Shown: positions 17,583 through 26,307 of the stretch, piece after piece
Position numbering within the stretch: position 1 is the stretch's first letter
How the letters are laid out: every line of letters starts with the position of its first letter
Source of the DNA: HGM13006 sp900757695
Lineage (GTDB): Bacteria > Bacillota > Clostridia > Oscillospirales > Oscillospiraceae
Reading direction: 5' to 3'
Length of the DNA stretch: 64,000 bases
Assembly: GCA_959607825.1 (NCBI GenBank)
Contig: CAUHNW010000007.1
Location: 1-64,000 of the forward strand
Notes under the pieces: model-generated
What the model was told of the DNA's origin: nothing
The model's input: the letters and a program-made list of their open reading frames with translations, nothing else
Databases searched by the model: none
Position numbers and translations under genes: made by a program

Positions 17583-19064
17583 CTAGATCCCGTGCTTTTT
17601 CAGCTTTCCATAGAGGGTAGAACGGCTGATGCCCAAAAGCCGGGCAGCTTCCGTATAATTTCCGCCGGTTTTCTGCAATGCAAGCCGAAGCTGATCGCCC
17701 TCTGTATCCCAAAGGGACTGAATGGATGCAGAAGCCGCAGGCTGGGGTGCAGGCGCAGCTGTGATGTTGGAGGAGGCTACCTGATTGCCCTGCTTGTCAT
17801 AGTGAACCTGCTTCCGGGTAGGCTCCGGCATGGGATCGTCCACACTGCGGTATTCCTTGAGCTCCACCAGATGAAACATCTCTCCGGTGGCATCGTAGAT
17901 GTGCTTTTGATCGATGATGGTGTTGGGATAGAGAAAATAGAGGCGATTGAGTACGTTCCGAAGCTCACGGACATTGCCGGGCCAGTTATAGTGGAACATC
18001 ATATCCCGGGCATCCTGCGTAAACTCCAGATGCAGATGATCCTGCCGCATAAAGTGCTCAATGAGCTTTGGGATATCCTGTTTTCTAGCCCGAAGCGGGG
18101 GGATATTGATCTCAAAGGTATTCAGACGGTAGTATAGATCCATGCGAAACTGTTTTTTTGCAGCCATTTCCTTGAGATTCTCGTTGGTGGAGGCGATGAT
18201 TTTCGCAGTAAGCGGGATGGTGCGGTTTCCGCCGATGCGCTCAAACTCCCGTTCCTCCAAAACCCGCAGCAGCTTGCTTTGCAGACTCAGATCCATTTCA
18301 CCGATCTCATCGAGCAGCAACACGCCGCCGGCGGCCTGCTCAAATTTACCCTTCTGCATGGTGTTTGCACCGGTGAATGCGCCCTTTTCGTGTCCGAACA
18401 GCTCGGATTCCAGCAGCTCCTTGGGAATGGCAGAGCAGTTGATTTTGATATAGGGAAGATTCCGCCCGCCGCAGTACTCCTGATAGATGCCCCCTGCGAG
18501 GATTTCTTTGCCCACGCCTGTCTCGCCGATCAGAAGCACCGGATACGGGGAATGGGCGATCCGGTGGCACTGCTCGATCATGGTAAGCACTTGGGGGCTG
18601 TCCCCAATAAAATCGGAGAATCGATAACCGGAGCGGCGCTGGCGGGCCTCTGGCTGGGTGGGATACTGCCGTTCCTGTTCCTCAATGGCACGTTTGAGAA
18701 TCGCCATGGATCGAAACAGCACCAAAACCACTACGCCGGTGACGGTACCATCCCAGACCACAGGGATGATGTTGGTCAGGAGCCTCTGGCCGCCAATCTG
18801 CATGGAAATCCCCATGCGGCGCTGACCGCTTTCCAAAACGCTGCGAATGGGGGTGCAGTCACCGATCCGCAGTGTTTCTACGGACCTTCCGCTGCATTCC
18901 TGAAGGCTCTGACCGGTCAGGGCCTGAAACCCTTGGGTGAGATAGAGAATATTCAGGTCCTGATCCACCAAAAGGGCGGCATCCACAGCGGCCTCCAGCA
19001 GACGATCCACTAAAATATGCCCTTCCGGGGTGCGGAGCTGGGGAATTTCAAAAGCTTCTGTCAT
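17583..19064 (-). CDS. sigma-54-dependent enhancer-binding activator (PAS-AAA+-Fis)
   Basis: A 493-residue activator. A PAS-like sensor (about 15-130; LVDQDLNILYLTQGFQALTG) precedes an AAA+ domain (about 155-385) with Walker A GETGVGKE, the sigma-54 contact loop GAFTGA, Walker B GGVLLLDEIGEM and FRMDLYYRLN. A C-terminal Fis-type HTH (GNYTEAARLLGISRSTLYGKLKK) ends the protein. There is no receiver domain, so it probably senses a small molecule through the PAS domain. ATG 19064 is eight bases from AGGAG (19073-19077); GTG 19067 is the alternative. It lies 52 bases after rpoN and is the only candidate activator for the seven local sigma-54 promoters. Confidence 0.9.
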   Translation of the reverse strand: MTEAFEIPQLRTPEGHILVDRLLEAAVDAALLVDQDLNILYLTQGFQALTGQSLQECSGRSVETLRIGDCTPIRSVLESGQRRMGISMQIGGQRLLTNIIPVVWDGTVTGVVVLVLFRSMAILKRAIEEQERQYPTQPEARQRRSGYRFSDFIGDSPQVLTMIEQCHRIAHSPYPVLLIGETGVGKEILAGGIYQEYCGGRNLPYIKINCSAIPKELLESELFGHEKGAFTGANTMQKGKFEQAAGGVLLLDEIGEMDLSLQSKLLRVLEEREFERIGGNRTIPLTAKIIASTNENLKEMAAKKQFRMDLYYRLNTFEINIPPLRARKQDIPKLIEHFMRQDHLHLEFTQDARDMMFHYNWPGNVRELRNVLNRLYFLYPNTIIDQKHIYDATGEMFHLVELKEYRSVDDPMPEPTRKQVHYDKQGNQVASSNITAAPAPQPAASASIQSLWDTEGDQLRLALQKTGGNYTEAARLLGISRSTLYGKLKKHGI

Positions 19065-19093
19065 CACAATTTCTCCTATGATGTATCAAATTC

Positions 19094-19105
19094 GTACATA
19101 TGTAC
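19094..19105. promoter_or_regulatory. 12-bp palindrome upstream of the activator gene
   Basis: GTACATATGTAC is a perfect palindrome in the short rpoN-activator gap. It could be an operator for autoregulation; no second copy was noticed at the sigma-54 promoters. Confidence 0.35.
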
Positions 19106-19119
19106 AATAATAGCACAAT

Positions 19120-20451
19120 TTAAGCCCGCTTTCGAGCGGAAGCCGGTAGAATTCCCAATTCGGCTCGGTATTTTGCCACGGCACGGCGGGAAATGGTGAT
19201 ATGTCGGGCTGCCAGCAGATCCACAAGCTGTTCATCGCTGCCGGGGTGGGCAGGATCCTCGGCGGCAATCAGCTGCTGAATGGCAGATTTAATGGTTTCC
19301 CGCCCCATGGTGGGGTTCTGACCGACGCTGCGGCTGAAAAAGCTGCTCATGGGGAGCACCCCGCGAGGACATTCGATGTACTTATCCCGGACAGTACGGC
19401 TGACAGTGGATTCATGAACTTCTAATTCCTCCGCCACATCCCGAAGGGTCATTTTTTGCAGCTCGCCCCCCAGCAGGAAGCTCCGCTGCCGCTCTAAAAT
19501 CACCTGACCGCAGCGAAGCATGGTGCTCTGGCGATTGCCCATGTCTCGGATGACCTGCTGGAGCTGGGAGAGCTTTTGACGGAGATACTGCTGCACCTCC
19601 GGGTCGGTCTCCTGTTCCAGCATCCGAAGGTACTGACCGTTGATTTGAAGGCTGGGAGCGGAGGCCCCGTTGCCGGAGACAAACAGCTCACCGTCCTGCT
19701 CCCGAATATAGAGGTCGGGCCGGACATAAATTACCGCATCTCCTGAAGAGAAGCCGTTGGCAGGATAAGGGGAAAGTTTGCGAATTTGCGCCAGCGCAGT
19801 GTCGACAGCGGCAGTGGGTACACTGAGCTGCCGGGAAATTTTTAGGGGAGATGCAGCAGCCAGCTTTAATCCGTAAGTTTTCAGCAGTGTCTGTGCAAGC
19901 GCTGTGGAGCGCTGGCGCTGAAGCTGAAGCAGCAGGCATTCAATCACGTCCCGGGCCCCAACGCCGACAGGCTCCAATGATTTTAGCGTGGACAGGGCTA
20001 GCTCGGCAGTGGAAATATCTGTTCCGGCCAGCAGGGCCAATTCTGCCGGAGTGCCGGAATAGAATCCGTGGTCATCCAGACAGTCGATCAGCACATGCAG
20101 GGTATGGGAAAGTGCTTTTGAAAGGGAATGTGTCACAAGCTGCTCCCGGAGAGAGTCGGCCAGGGTGTCATCGGAGGGGGCGGCAATGGGCGTGGACGCG
20201 GAAGCCTCGCCGGCATAATAGCTCCGGTTCTGCCGGTCGGACTGGCGCAGCCACCGAAGCTGCCGGACAAAATTTCCCTCTGCTACAGAAGCCGGTTCAC
20301 GGGGCCGTACCAATTCCGCCATGGGATTCTCACAGGAAAGCTCCACCAAATAGTCCTCCAGCTCTTTGGCGCTGTAGGACAGAATGGTCATGGTTCCGAT
20401 CAGCTGGGGCGTAATGGTCTGCGTTGCTTTGATCTGTGTGGTGAGCTTCAT
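19120..20451 (-). CDS. rpoN: RNA polymerase sigma-54 factor
   Basis: A 443-residue sigma-54. Region I (residues 1-48) is Gln/Leu-rich and opens MKLTTQIKATQTITPQLIG. A core-binding region follows, then the HTH (LRDVAEELEVHESTVSRTV, near 345) and a C-terminal RpoN box (ISRRAVAKYR) that reads the -24 element. ATG 20451 follows AGGAGGGG at 20458-20465; the frame extends to 20598 but that part lies upstream of its own promoter. The gene is preceded by a perfect sigma-54 promoter, so it probably stimulates its own transcription once the activator fires. Confidence 0.95.
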   Translation of the reverse strand: MKLTTQIKATQTITPQLIGTMTILSYSAKELEDYLVELSCENPMAELVRPREPASVAEGNFVRQLRWLRQSDRQNRSYYAGEASASTPIAAPSDDTLADSLREQLVTHSLSKALSHTLHVLIDCLDDHGFYSGTPAELALLAGTDISTAELALSTLKSLEPVGVGARDVIECLLLQLQRQRSTALAQTLLKTYGLKLAAASPLKISRQLSVPTAAVDTALAQIRKLSPYPANGFSSGDAVIYVRPDLYIREQDGELFVSGNGASAPSLQINGQYLRMLEQETDPEVQQYLRQKLSQLQQVIRDMGNRQSTMLRCGQVILERQRSFLLGGELQKMTLRDVAEELEVHESTVSRTVRDKYIECPRGVLPMSSFFSRSVGQNPTMGRETIKSAIQQLIAAEDPAHPGSDEQLVDLLAARHITISRRAVAKYRAELGILPASARKRA

Positions 20452-20477
20452 GGCTGTCCCCTCCTGTGGAGTGATCC

Positions 20478-20494
20478 TTGCAAGTTTTGTGCCA
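20478..20494 (-). promoter_or_regulatory. sigma-54 promoter of rpoN (autoregulatory)
   Basis: The minus strand reads TGGCACAAAACTTGCAA, an exact consensus match 27 bases upstream of the rpoN ATG. Its first 16 bases equal those of the OYE 1 promoter. Confidence 0.88.
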
Positions 20495-20565
20495 ATATTG
20501 ATTACCATACCACAGAATTTTGGAGTGAACAAGAAAGTGCTGAGAATTTTGTTGAAACCGCAAAA

Positions 20566-20595
20566 GGGAGTATGCCGGAATTTAGGCATACTCCC
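20566..20595 (-). terminator. terminator after amidohydrolase 2
   Basis: An 11-bp stem (GGGAGTATGCC / GGCATACTCCC) 17 bases beyond the gene end, followed on the minus strand by TTTTG. Confidence 0.75.
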
Positions 20596-20611
20596 CAATC
20601 GGAAATTACGG

Positions 20612-21787
20612 TCAGGATTTTGGCTGCTTGATCACAGTGCCCCGGTTCATGACAAATTCCACGTGAGAAAGGGCTGAGAAGGTCTCGTCAATGGGCTCCT
20701 TTACCGCAATGATATTGGCCTGCTTCCCGGCCACAATGGAACCTACCAGATGGTCGATCTTGCAGAATTTTGCACCGCCGATGGTGGCTGCATCGATGAC
20801 CTCCGCTACGGTAAGTCCTGCTCGATGGAGCAGCTGCATTTCCCGTACCGGCATGGCGGCCACATGTGGCTGAGACTCCATGCGCATGGTGTCGGTACCC
20901 ACGCAGACCATGCCGCCCCTTTGAATGAACCGGGCGGTGTTGTCTACTACGGTGGCCTCCTGTTCATCCAGATCCACCTTGGGCATCGGCGGCATATTCT
21001 TGGGCATGGGGGGCGGTGTGGCACCCTTGGGCATCGGCGGACGGGGGGCCTTGATGGTGCAGAGCGTGGGGCAGACCTTTACACCCTGTGCAACCATCCG
21101 GTCCAGCAGTTCATCGGGCATATGATCCGTGGGCATATGGGCAAACTCTGGGATCCCGGCGTCCAGCAGCCGGGGCACCAAATCGGAATCCAGCACATGG
21201 GCGGTACACCAGACCCCACGTTCCCATGCGGTGTCTGCGATGGCTTTGAGTTTTTCCACCGTTAAAACAGGGCTTTTCCCATCCATACCGCGGCCTACCG
21301 AGGTCTTAATACCATCGCAGCCCATGTCAATGAGCTCATTTACGGCCTTAACGGCGTCCTCAGGAGTTTGAACGCCATAGCCGGTTTCCGCACCATCACT
21401 CATGATGTGGTTCAGACCGTGATACTCTGCCACAAACCGCCCTGCGGTGAGGCAGTGCACACACTGAGGATTCTCAATGGTTTCCCGGTATCGGAGAAAT
21501 TCCTCCGTGGGGTGCTGGCGGCGGTCGTTGCCCATGCCGAGATCCCGAACCGTGGTGACGCCGGACTGCGCCCAACTGCGAAGAGCACGGTCATTGTATT
21601 CGATGTCTCCGGTGACGATGTGCATGTGTGCATCGATGATCCCCGGCAAAACCGCCGCATAGCCGCTCATATCGATGATTTCATCTGCGGCATCAAAGAG
21701 GCCAATACTGGAAATGATACCGTCCTCCACCAGAATATCGGCGTTGGGGCCGGAGAAAATGTTGCAGTTTTTCAGCAGTGTTTTCAC
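20612..21787 (-). CDS. metal-dependent amidohydrolase (imidazolonepropionase-like) 2
   Basis: A 391-residue paralogue of the enzyme at 10629. It has HMHI after LPGIIDA, GIKTS (Lys), TAHVLD, EFAHMP and the late Asp in CVGTDT, so a complete metal site. The insert between TLCTIK and DLDEQEA (about residues 238-270) is again rich in PPMPK repeats, at the same place as in paralogue 1. GTG 21787 follows AAGGGGG by seven bases. It is second in a sigma-54 operon, 12 bases after the SnoaL-like gene. It probably hydrolyses a ring or amide intermediate. Confidence 0.86.
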   Translation of the reverse strand: MKTLLKNCNIFSGPNADILVEDGIISSIGLFDAADEIIDMSGYAAVLPGIIDAHMHIVTGDIEYNDRALRSWAQSGVTTVRDLGMGNDRRQHPTEEFLRYRETIENPQCVHCLTAGRFVAEYHGLNHIMSDGAETGYGVQTPEDAVKAVNELIDMGCDGIKTSVGRGMDGKSPVLTVEKLKAIADTAWERGVWCTAHVLDSDLVPRLLDAGIPEFAHMPTDHMPDELLDRMVAQGVKVCPTLCTIKAPRPPMPKGATPPPMPKNMPPMPKVDLDEQEATVVDNTARFIQRGGMVCVGTDTMRMESQPHVAAMPVREMQLLHRAGLTVAEVIDAATIGGAKFCKIDHLVGSIVAGKQANIIAVKEPIDETFSALSHVEFVMNRGTVIKQPKS

Positions 21788-21799
21788 GTGGGCACCCCC

Positions 21800-22531
21800 T
21801 TACTTGTGGACAATGTGTTCGTGGGGAAGCGGGCCCCATTTGTCGGGATTGCTGCCCTCATCGGGGTTGAAGGAAGAAATCCGGGGAGGCTCGTCCGGGG
21901 GATAGTAGGGGGAAGGCGTGCGGCGGCAGTCGGGGCACTCTAAGAAGTCCTTGTGGTAGGGCGTCCGAAGCCAGCAGATGGGCCGGAGCTTCAAGATCTT
22001 CCACTCGCCGTTTTCCTTGACAAACTCGTTGTCATATTTACCGGCAATCCAGAAGGCGGTATCCTTCTTTGTCTTGGTCTCGGGGTCGAAGACCCGATTG
22101 GTGTGGGGCCCGAAAATGTGCCATTGACCCCATGCATGGGTGCCGTCCTCGCTGATCTCGATCATGGGGGAAGAAATGGTAAGCATCAGCAGCAGGAAGG
22201 CGCGGTCTGTATTAGTGTTGGACATTTCACCGACCTTTGGGGTGGTGTCGATCATGTTGCCGTGCTTATCCATCCGGCGGCCCATGGTGTACCAGACCCG
22301 CTTGACATGCTCCTGTCCCTTATAAGCGCCGGAGTCCATGATCTCTACCCGCACATCTTCGTTGGTGTGGGTCCAGAGGTCATCCCAGACATCGGCAATT
22401 TTGCCGTTCTCCATATAAAAGATGTAGCGGCTCATAAGGTTTTGCACCTCAACGGCATCGGTATGATGGGAAAGGCGGGTGAGCTCCTTTTCCAGTTTGT
22501 CGATTTTCTCCAGCAATGCTTTTTCGTCCAT
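21800..22531 (-). CDS. NTF2/SnoaL-like protein 1
   Basis: A 243-residue cytoplasmic protein. A short helical start (residues 1-25, possible coiled coil) leads into a SnoaL_4-like cone fold (about 26-185; LMSRYIFYMENGKIADVWDDLW, then FWIAGKYDNEFVKENGEWKI). A Pro-rich tail follows. Members include BaiE dehydratase, polyketide cyclases and isomerases, so a lyase or isomerase on a cyclic substrate is plausible. ATG 22531 follows GAAAGGAG (22541-22548). It leads the sigma-54 operon with amidohydrolase 2 and is divergent from the SBP pair. Confidence 0.8.
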   Translation of the reverse strand: MDEKALLEKIDKLEKELTRLSHHTDAVEVQNLMSRYIFYMENGKIADVWDDLWTHTNEDVRVEIMDSGAYKGQEHVKRVWYTMGRRMDKHGNMIDTTPKVGEMSNTNTDRAFLLLMLTISSPMIEISEDGTHAWGQWHIFGPHTNRVFDPETKTKKDTAFWIAGKYDNEFVKENGEWKILKLRPICWLRTPYHKDFLECPDCRRTPSPYYPPDEPPRISSFNPDEGSNPDKWGPLPHEHIVHK

Positions 22532-22574
22532 GATGATGGTCTCCTTTCGGTGTTTCGGTTTCTGCCAGAATACT

Positions 22575-22591
22575 GTGCAAGTATTGTGCCA
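22575..22591 (-). promoter_or_regulatory. sigma-54 promoter of the SnoaL/amidohydrolase operon
   Basis: The minus strand reads TGGCACAATACTTGCAC, a full match about 44 bases upstream of the SnoaL start and 15 bases from its divergent partner. Confidence 0.87.
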
Positions 22592-22606
22592 ACTGAAAAA
22601 TCTGAC

Positions 22607-22623
22607 TGGCACAGACATTGCAA
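22607..22623 (+). promoter_or_regulatory. sigma-54 promoter of the SBP 1-SBP 2 operon
   Basis: TGGCACAGACATTGCAA has invariant GG and GC ten bases apart. It lies 36 bases upstream of the SBP 1 ATG. Confidence 0.87.
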
Positions 22624-22659
22624 GATATCGGGTATCCAAACTCGAAAGGAGACACTCAA

Positions 22660-24381
22660 ATGAAAAAGAAGCTAGGTTCTCTTGCACTGATCCTGTCAAT
22701 TTTGGCGGGAATCCTCTCCGGATGCGGAAATGCGCCGGCAGCATCGAACAAAAGCGTACCGGAATCTGTACAGCCGTCCGAAAATGAAACAGTCACTGTA
22801 TCGGAAGCTGCGCCGGAAGTCCCGGAGGCGGACAGCGTGCAGCCGGAGCTTTCTGCGGTGGAGGAGCCGATCTATGAGAAGGTGCCCGTGGAGGTGCCAT
22901 TTGCAGAGGGAGAGAGCGTCAGCATGTTCCTTCTGATCCCGCCCTTTATCTCTGCTCAGCTCAGCAGCACCAATGAGCTGACGGTGCTGGGAGAGCTGGA
23001 AAAACGAACAGGGCTAACCTTCGATATTACACCCGGAAATTATCTGGACGGCAGCACGGATGTGAATCTTCTGATCGCTTCCGGCGACTACCCGGATATT
23101 ATCAACCATGCGGATCTCTATTCCGGCGGGATCGAGGCGGCTATGGAGCACAATATTGTGCTGGATCTTCATGACTACATTATGAATGATATGCCCAATT
23201 TCCTGGCAACCATGAAGTCCTATGATGTGGATGCCCTGAAGCAGATGACCACTGCCAGCGGGCGCATTGGCTACTTCCCGCAGGTGCACGCAAAGCCCTA
23301 TATCGACAGCTTTGCCATTGGCCTGAATCAGGACATAATGGATCAATTGAATCTGGAGATCCCCAAGACCTTTGACCAGCTTCACGATGTGCTCTCTAAG
23401 GTATACGCAGAAACCGGTCTTCAGTATGGTCTTTCCAATCAGGGTACCGATGCAGCTCTGATGATGGGCTTTGGCGCACCGGCGTTCGGCACCACCGGAG
23501 CGGGAATTGAGGGCTTCCGAGTGGTAGATGGTACGGTGGAATATGGCGCCACCACCGATTCTGCCCGGACTTACCTGGAAACCATGGCACAGTGGTTCAG
23601 CGAGGGCCTGATCTATTCGGACTTCCTGTCCTATGAGGACTTCCAGCAGACCAATATGGTAGCCGCCGGCACCCTGTTCGGCAACGGCAATGTCAACGCC
23701 CAGACGCTGGGAGAGGCCGCCGGAAACGGCGTCAATATTACTGCGATCCCCTATCTCACTGAAAAAGAGGGGGACCCCATTCAGCTCAAGGGCTCCGGCG
23801 AGATCGTGCGCAGCGCAGCGTGGTCCGTGTCTACGGGAGCCGATGAGGAGACGGTTTCCCTGATCTGCCAGCTGGTGGACTATATTTTCTCTGAGGAAGG
23901 CACCCTGCTCTTTAACTACGGCGTAGAAGGACAGGGATATGAGCTGGACGAAAACGGCCAGCCCCAGTGGAGCGACCTTATTATGAATTACGAGGGCGGC
24001 TATACCACAGCGGCAGTGCTCTATGCGACGGCAACGCCTTCGGAGTTTATCTGCGGCATCTATGACGACGATAAGTTTAATTTCAGCTATACGGACAAGC
24101 AGCGGGAGTGCCAGGATATCATCAACACCTCCAGCACCGGTGCATGGGATTTCCCGGTGGGCGCAGATGTGGCCATGACCACAGAGGAAACGGCAGAGGC
24201 AGCGGCAATTTCCGGCGATCTTTCCACCTATGTCTCTGAGACGGCCCTCAGCTGGATCTGCGGACAGCAGCCGCTGAATGACGAAACATGGCAGACTTAT
24301 CTGGAGAAGTGCCGCACCATGCGGTCCGAAGACCTGACAGAAATTTACCAGACGGTATATGACCGGTTTATGGCAGAGTGA
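22660..24381 (+). CDS. orphan extracellular solute-binding lipoprotein (LplA/family 1 type) 1
   Basis: A 573-residue lipoprotein with a signal and lipobox LSGC near residue 22, an acidic Ser/Glu/Pro linker (about 25-75), then a long family 1 solute-binding fold with the paralogue-wide marks NLLIASGDYPDI, RDW-region replaced by LNQDIMDQLNLEIPKTFDQLHDVLS, and YGVEGQGYELDENG. The start follows GAAAGGAG. It is anchored to the membrane outer face and would capture a carbohydrate or other polyol-like ligand. It has no permease gene nearby and is under a sigma-54 promoter divergent from catabolic genes. Confidence 0.85.
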   Translation: MKKKLGSLALILSILAGILSGCGNAPAASNKSVPESVQPSENETVTVSEAAPEVPEADSVQPELSAVEEPIYEKVPVEVPFAEGESVSMFLLIPPFISAQLSSTNELTVLGELEKRTGLTFDITPGNYLDGSTDVNLLIASGDYPDIINHADLYSGGIEAAMEHNIVLDLHDYIMNDMPNFLATMKSYDVDALKQMTTASGRIGYFPQVHAKPYIDSFAIGLNQDIMDQLNLEIPKTFDQLHDVLSKVYAETGLQYGLSNQGTDAALMMGFGAPAFGTTGAGIEGFRVVDGTVEYGATTDSARTYLETMAQWFSEGLIYSDFLSYEDFQQTNMVAAGTLFGNGNVNAQTLGEAAGNGVNITAIPYLTEKEGDPIQLKGSGEIVRSAAWSVSTGADEETVSLICQLVDYIFSEEGTLLFNYGVEGQGYELDENGQPQWSDLIMNYEGGYTTAAVLYATATPSEFICGIYDDDKFNFSYTDKQRECQDIINTSSTGAWDFPVGADVAMTTEETAEAAAISGDLSTYVSETALSWICGQQPLNDETWQTYLEKCRTMRSEDLTEIYQTVYDRFMAE

Positions 24382-24393
24382 GGAGGAAGAATT

Positions 24394-26163
24394 GTGAAAA
24401 ATAGAATTGCAGCGCTGCTGCTGACGGGCACACTGCTGACCGCGGCTCTCGCAGGCTGTGGCGGTGGGAAAAGTACCCCGGAAGCTTCAGCTTCGGCTCC
24501 GGCAGAAGGGCAGAGCGTCTCATCGGTAGAATCTATGGCATCGGTGCCCGCAGCACAGCCTGAGCCTGAGACGGAAAGTACGCAGGAAGAAAGTCTGGCA
24601 GAACAGCCTGCTGAGATTCAGCATCTGGTGGAATTCCCGCTGGAAGAGCCTTTCTCCATTTCCATCAGTATGTCCACCACGCCCTCCCTTACCGGCAGCG
24701 GTCTCATTCAGGACGCAGGGCAGGATCTGGGATGGGCAAAATGGCTCCATAATCGCACCGGCGCAGACATTCAGGTAGATCTCTATTCCTTCTTTGACTC
24801 TGCGGATAAGCAGAACCTGATGATCGCATCCGGCGATTATACAGACGTCATTGTGGGCAGTCTCAGCTATTCCGGCGGGGTAGACGGTGCGGTAGAAGAG
24901 GGCGTGCTGACGGATATCTCCGAATATGCGGCGTATATGCCCGACTACATGAATGCCCTGTATTCCAACGTAAACTATGTACAACTGGGCTATTCCACAG
25001 ACTTCCATTTGACCGCCTTCTACGGCCTCAACGACAGCGCAGCCCTGCCGGACTATGGCCCGGTGATCCGTCAGGACTGGCTGGATGCACAGGGGCTGGA
25101 AAAGCCGGTGACCTATGATGACCTCCACGAGGTGCTGACCGCATTCAAGAATGCCTATGGTGCGACCTTGTGGCTCACCAGCTATGGCGGTGTACCCGGA
25201 GATTTCTCCGGCGGCTATGGTTTCCCGGAATATAGCGGCGGTGTGGCAGCACCCCTGTATGTGGAAGACGATCAGTTCCTGTTCCCAACGGAAAAACCTG
25301 AGTTTCAGGACTACCTGAAAATGATGCACCAGTGGTATCAGGAGGGGCTTATTTATCCCGACTTTTTAAGTCAGGGCGAGGTGGATCACCCGGACAGTGC
25401 GCTGATCAATAACGGTGATATCGGCGTATGGTTTACTTATGTTGCCTATCTGGAATCCGAGCAGGCGGCGCTATCTGCGCTGGAGCCCGGCGGCGATATC
25501 CGCGGATTTTCTTACCCGGTAAAGCAGGCAGGAGACAGCAACCGGTTCGGCAAGGGCGCTGCCACCAACGGCGTGGACGGCATGGGCGGCTTCTCCGTTA
25601 CGACAGCGTCCTCCGATGTTGCGACTCTGTGCGCTGCGCTCAATGAGTTTTATACGCCCGATGGTTATACCTTTGCCAACTGGGGAACCGAGAACGAGAC
25701 CTATACGGTGGATGCAGACGGCAGCAAGCATTTTACGGATCTGATCCTTCAGGATGAATATGGTTTGGGCTCTGCGGTGATGATGACCTACTATTTCTTT
25801 AAGGACGGCCCCTATCAGGTGGATTATGACCGCTACCTCTCTTCCTACACAGATCGTCAGGTGGAAGCCTGTGAGCTGTGGATGACGGAGAATCCGGGCA
25901 TTATCAGCTATACCCTGACCACGGATCAGAGCTATGAGTTCTATGGCTACCAGTCGGATGTGTTTACGACCTATCAGGAGTATGTGGTCAAGTTTATCAC
26001 CGGGGATAAGGATATTGACAGCGACTGGAAGGAGTTCCTTGACAAGCTGGATGGCTGCGGCCTTCAGAGTTTGCTGAAACTGGGACAGACCGGTGTCGAG
26101 CAGTACGATGCACGGCTGGAGGAAGCTGAGGCTTTGTATCAGGCATACCATGAGGAAAAGTAA
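24394..26163 (+). CDS. orphan extracellular solute-binding lipoprotein 2
   Basis: A 589-residue paralogue 12 bases after SBP 1 and co-transcribed with it. GTG 24394 follows GAGGAGG at 24380-24386. Lipobox LAGC is at residues 18-21. Family marks are NLMIASGDYTDV, IRQDWLDAQGLEKPVTYDDL and a C-terminal helical segment with DIDSDWKEFLDKLDG. Two adjacent but clearly diverged SBPs suggest different ligands or affinities rather than gene dosage. Confidence 0.85.
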   Translation: MKNRIAALLLTGTLLTAALAGCGGGKSTPEASASAPAEGQSVSSVESMASVPAAQPEPETESTQEESLAEQPAEIQHLVEFPLEEPFSISISMSTTPSLTGSGLIQDAGQDLGWAKWLHNRTGADIQVDLYSFFDSADKQNLMIASGDYTDVIVGSLSYSGGVDGAVEEGVLTDISEYAAYMPDYMNALYSNVNYVQLGYSTDFHLTAFYGLNDSAALPDYGPVIRQDWLDAQGLEKPVTYDDLHEVLTAFKNAYGATLWLTSYGGVPGDFSGGYGFPEYSGGVAAPLYVEDDQFLFPTEKPEFQDYLKMMHQWYQEGLIYPDFLSQGEVDHPDSALINNGDIGVWFTYVAYLESEQAALSALEPGGDIRGFSYPVKQAGDSNRFGKGAATNGVDGMGGFSVTTASSDVATLCAALNEFYTPDGYTFANWGTENETYTVDADGSKHFTDLILQDEYGLGSAVMMTYYFFKDGPYQVDYDRYLSSYTDRQVEACELWMTENPGIISYTLTTDQSYEFYGYQSDVFTTYQEYVVKFITGDKDIDSDWKEFLDKLDGCGLQSLLKLGQTGVEQYDARLEEAEALYQAYHEEK

Positions 26164-26179
26164 GATATAAACGGGATCG

Positions 26180-26214
26180 AAAGGGCGCTGCCTCACTGCG
26201 AGACAGCGCCCTTT
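26180..26214. terminator. terminator between convergent SBP genes
   Basis: An 11-bp stem (AAAGGGCGCTG / CAGCGCCCTTT) follows the SBP 2 stop. The remaining ~90 bases before SBP 3 show nothing else. Confidence 0.65.
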
Positions 26215-26307
26215 GTGTATATTCCGTATGTTTTCGCTGGGATTGATGTGACGCATACCTTGCCGGTATGGTGCATATATCCTCGAAGGTTTAGAAATGC
26301 ATTTGTG

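Noticed and set aside
17521..17712. An N-terminal extension of the UGSC-like protein
   Set aside because: It overlaps the activator's 3' end and the sigma-54 promoter; ATG 17520 has AGGAG.
20452..20598. A 49-codon N-terminal extension of RpoN
   Set aside because: It contains the sigma-54 promoter and a terminator of the upstream gene, while region I begins exactly at ATG 20451.
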